Shown in pieces: positions 4,791 through 6,049 of a stretch of DNA of 6,049 nt. The stretch is from Klebsiella pneumoniae (lineage in GTDB: Bacteria; Pseudomonadota; Gammaproteobacteria; Ga0077536). The first letter of the stretch is position 1, and each line of letters opens with the position of its first letter. A program made the translations under genes and the position numbers. The stretch covers positions 1-6,049 of the forward strand of contig CAMCBY010000271.1 of assembly GCA_945873015.1 (NCBI GenBank). The letters run 5' to 3'. Under the pieces are notes generated by a model that did no database searches, was not told where the DNA came from, and saw only the letters and a program-made list of their open reading frames with translations.

Positions 4791-6049
4791 ATGAAGAAAT
4801 TGAATGCAGGCATGCGCCACGCGCAGGCCTTGGTCGGCGGTTTGTTATGGGGCTCACTGGCGTTCGCCGCCGGCCCGAGCGACACCGACTGGCCGAGCTA
4901 TAACAACACCGTCGATGGCCAGCGTTACTCCGCACTCGAGCAAATCACGGCCGCGAATGTCGCCGGACTGAAAGAAGTCTGTCGTCTGCAAGTCGATGAC
5001 TCGGGCACCTTCCAGCCCGGCATCATCGCCATCGACGGCACGCTCTATCTGACCAACGCGCACGACACGCTGGCGGTGGATGCGAGTAACTGCAAACTGC
5101 GCTGGCGGCATAGCTATCGCCCCGATCAGCAGGAAGTATTCCAGGTCAATCGCGGCGTCGCCTACGCCAACGGCAAGCTGTTCCGCGGCACGCCCGACGC
5201 ACGCCTGTTGGCGCTCGATGCCACCACCGGCAAACAGTTATGGAAACAGCAGGCCGGCGATCCGCGTCAGGGTGAGTTTTTCAGCTCCGTCCCTGCCGCG
5301 TGGCAGGGCACCTTGATTACCGGCGCGGCGGGTAGTGACTGGGGCATACGCGGTCGCGTGATGGCCTACGACCAGGACAATGGTCGCGAACTATGGCGCT
5401 TTTCCACCATCCCGCGTGGCGCCGAAACCGGTGCCGACAGTTGGACCGAACGCGACAGTGCGCGTTACGGCGGCGGTGGCAGTTGGAGCACCTATACGCT
5501 CGACATGGCGGCCGGCGAGATTTTTATTCCGGTCGGCAACCCGGCGCCGGATTTTATGCCGGGACATCGACCAGGCAGCAATCTGTTCACCAACAGTGTG
5601 GTGGTGCTCGATGCGCGCAGCGGCGCGCTCAAGTGGTGGCATCAGATGGCGCCCAATGACGGCCTCGATCTCGATATCGGTGCCGCGCCGATGCTGTACT
5701 GGAACAGCAAGGGCGAACCAATGGTCGCGATGGGCAGCAAGGACGGCCATATCTATGGCGTCAACCGCGAAACCCATCAGCGCGTATACATGACGCCCGT
5801 GACAACCATCAAAAAGGCTGAACAGGCACCCGATGCCGAAGGTGTACATACCTGCCCGGGCGCACTCGGCGGTGTGGAATGGAACGGGCCGGCCTTCGAT
5901 CACAAAACCAAACAGGTGCTGGTCGGTTCGGTCGACTGGTGCTCGATAGTGAAATCCGGCGAAGTCAAATATGACCCCGGCAATTTTATGTTCGGCGGCA
6001 GCTATACATTTGAAGGCGCGCGCAGCGGTTGGGTGCATGCGCTCGACCC
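4791..6049 (+). CDS. Exported PQQ-dependent dehydrogenase, eight-bladed propeller type (C-terminus outside window)
   Basis: The open frame runs 419 codons to the window edge with no stop; full-length relatives are about 550-600 residues, sometimes with a cytochrome c tail that cannot be seen here. Residues 1-26 are a signal peptide (MKKLNAGMRH, then a hydrophobic core ending AFA), so it acts in the periplasm. The start of the mature protein, 'DWPSYNNTVDGQRYSALEQI' (33-52), is typical of PQQ alcohol dehydrogenases. Propeller tryptophan-docking repeats are visible: 'LLALDATTGKQLW' (139-151), 'VMAYDQDNGRELW' (190-202) and 'VVLDARSGALKWW' (271-283). Aligned by eye to methanol dehydrogenase, W232 ('GGGGSW') stacks on PQQ and N250 ('VGNPAP') is a metal ligand; D293 ('LDLD') is the catalytic base. 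K317 sits at the PQQ-contacting Arg331 position. D183 ('GSDWGIRG') replaces the Glu177 metal ligand. C355 and C384 match the second disulfide with the same 29-residue spacing. The vicinal Cys-Cys is absent (E115-V116 before 'QVNRGVAYA'). Substrate is unknown; alcohol or aldehyde oxidation passing electrons to a cytochrome is the family role. Confidence 0.88.
   Translation, partial: MKKLNAGMRHAQALVGGLLWGSLAFAAGPSDTDWPSYNNTVDGQRYSALEQITAANVAGLKEVCRLQVDDSGTFQPGIIAIDGTLYLTNAHDTLAVDASNCKLRWRHSYRPDQQEVFQVNRGVAYANGKLFRGTPDARLLALDATTGKQLWKQQAGDPRQGEFFSSVPAAWQGTLITGAAGSDWGIRGRVMAYDQDNGRELWRFSTIPRGAETGADSWTERDSARYGGGGSWSTYTLDMAAGEIFIPVGNPAPDFMPGHRPGSNLFTNSVVVLDARSGALKWWHQMAPNDGLDLDIGAAPMLYWNSKGEPMVAMGSKDGHIYGVNRETHQRVYMTPVTTIKKAEQAPDAEGVHTCPGALGGVEWNGPAFDHKTKQVLVGSVDWCSIVKSGEVKYDPGNFMFGGSYTFEGARSGWVHALD

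Noticed and set aside
5391..6038. Minus-strand open frame of 215 codons opposite the PQQ dehydrogenase
   Set aside because: The plus strand encodes a clear PQQ dehydrogenase with motifs at conserved spacing; the antisense frame is a GC-codon shadow.
1..6049. Search for CRISPR arrays, insertion sequences, tRNAs and rRNAs
   Set aside because: No regularly spaced repeats, transposase motifs, terminal inverted repeats with target duplications, or tRNA/rRNA-like sequences were seen.

Overview
The window looks like chromosomal DNA of a GC-rich proteobacterium, most likely a gammaproteobacterium or a relative. The basis is the GC-rich third codon positions, the mix of gene families (an ECF sigma factor with an NrsF-type membrane anti-sigma factor, a PEP-CTERM-like secreted protein, a PQQ dehydrogenase) and good Shine-Dalgarno sites on several genes. 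No mobile element, rRNA, tRNA or CRISPR array is visible. This placement is inference; the sequence carries no taxonomic marker gene.

Layout. At the left edge (1-118, minus strand) is the first 39 codons of a gene leaving the window, tentatively a predicted metal-dependent hydrolase. A 362-nt divergent spacer (119-480) follows. Every other gene is on the plus strand. An ECF sigma factor (481-1047) and a six-helix NrsF/DUF1109 anti-sigma factor (1044-1688) are translationally coupled through an ATGA overlap. Next comes a secreted spondin-domain protein with a VPxPA-type C-terminal sorting signal (1827-2612). A four-helix membrane protein of the type often labelled 'PhnA-like' (2904-3884) comes after a 291-nt gap. 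Two 24-residue single-helix membrane microproteins follow (4042-4116 and 4398-4472), each with its own strong ribosome binding site and separated by hairpin-rich spacers. The right end holds the first 419 codons of an exported PQQ-dependent dehydrogenase (4791 to the edge).

How it may work together. The sigma/anti-sigma pair is a membrane stress sensor whose anti-sigma factor keeps two widely spaced cysteines (C131, C181), as in the metal- and redox-responsive NrsF proteins. The downstream envelope genes (spondin protein, 'PhnA-like' protein, microproteins) are plausible regulon members because of orientation and location, but no shared promoter motif was found that would prove it. The PQQ enzyme appears to be a separate periplasmic oxidation unit.

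The most interesting material is the pair of microproteins with their folded spacers, and the PQQ dehydrogenase, which belongs to a divergent type: it lacks the vicinal cysteine pair, has Asp where methanol dehydrogenase has a Glu metal ligand, and carries an Asp-x-Asp at the catalytic site.
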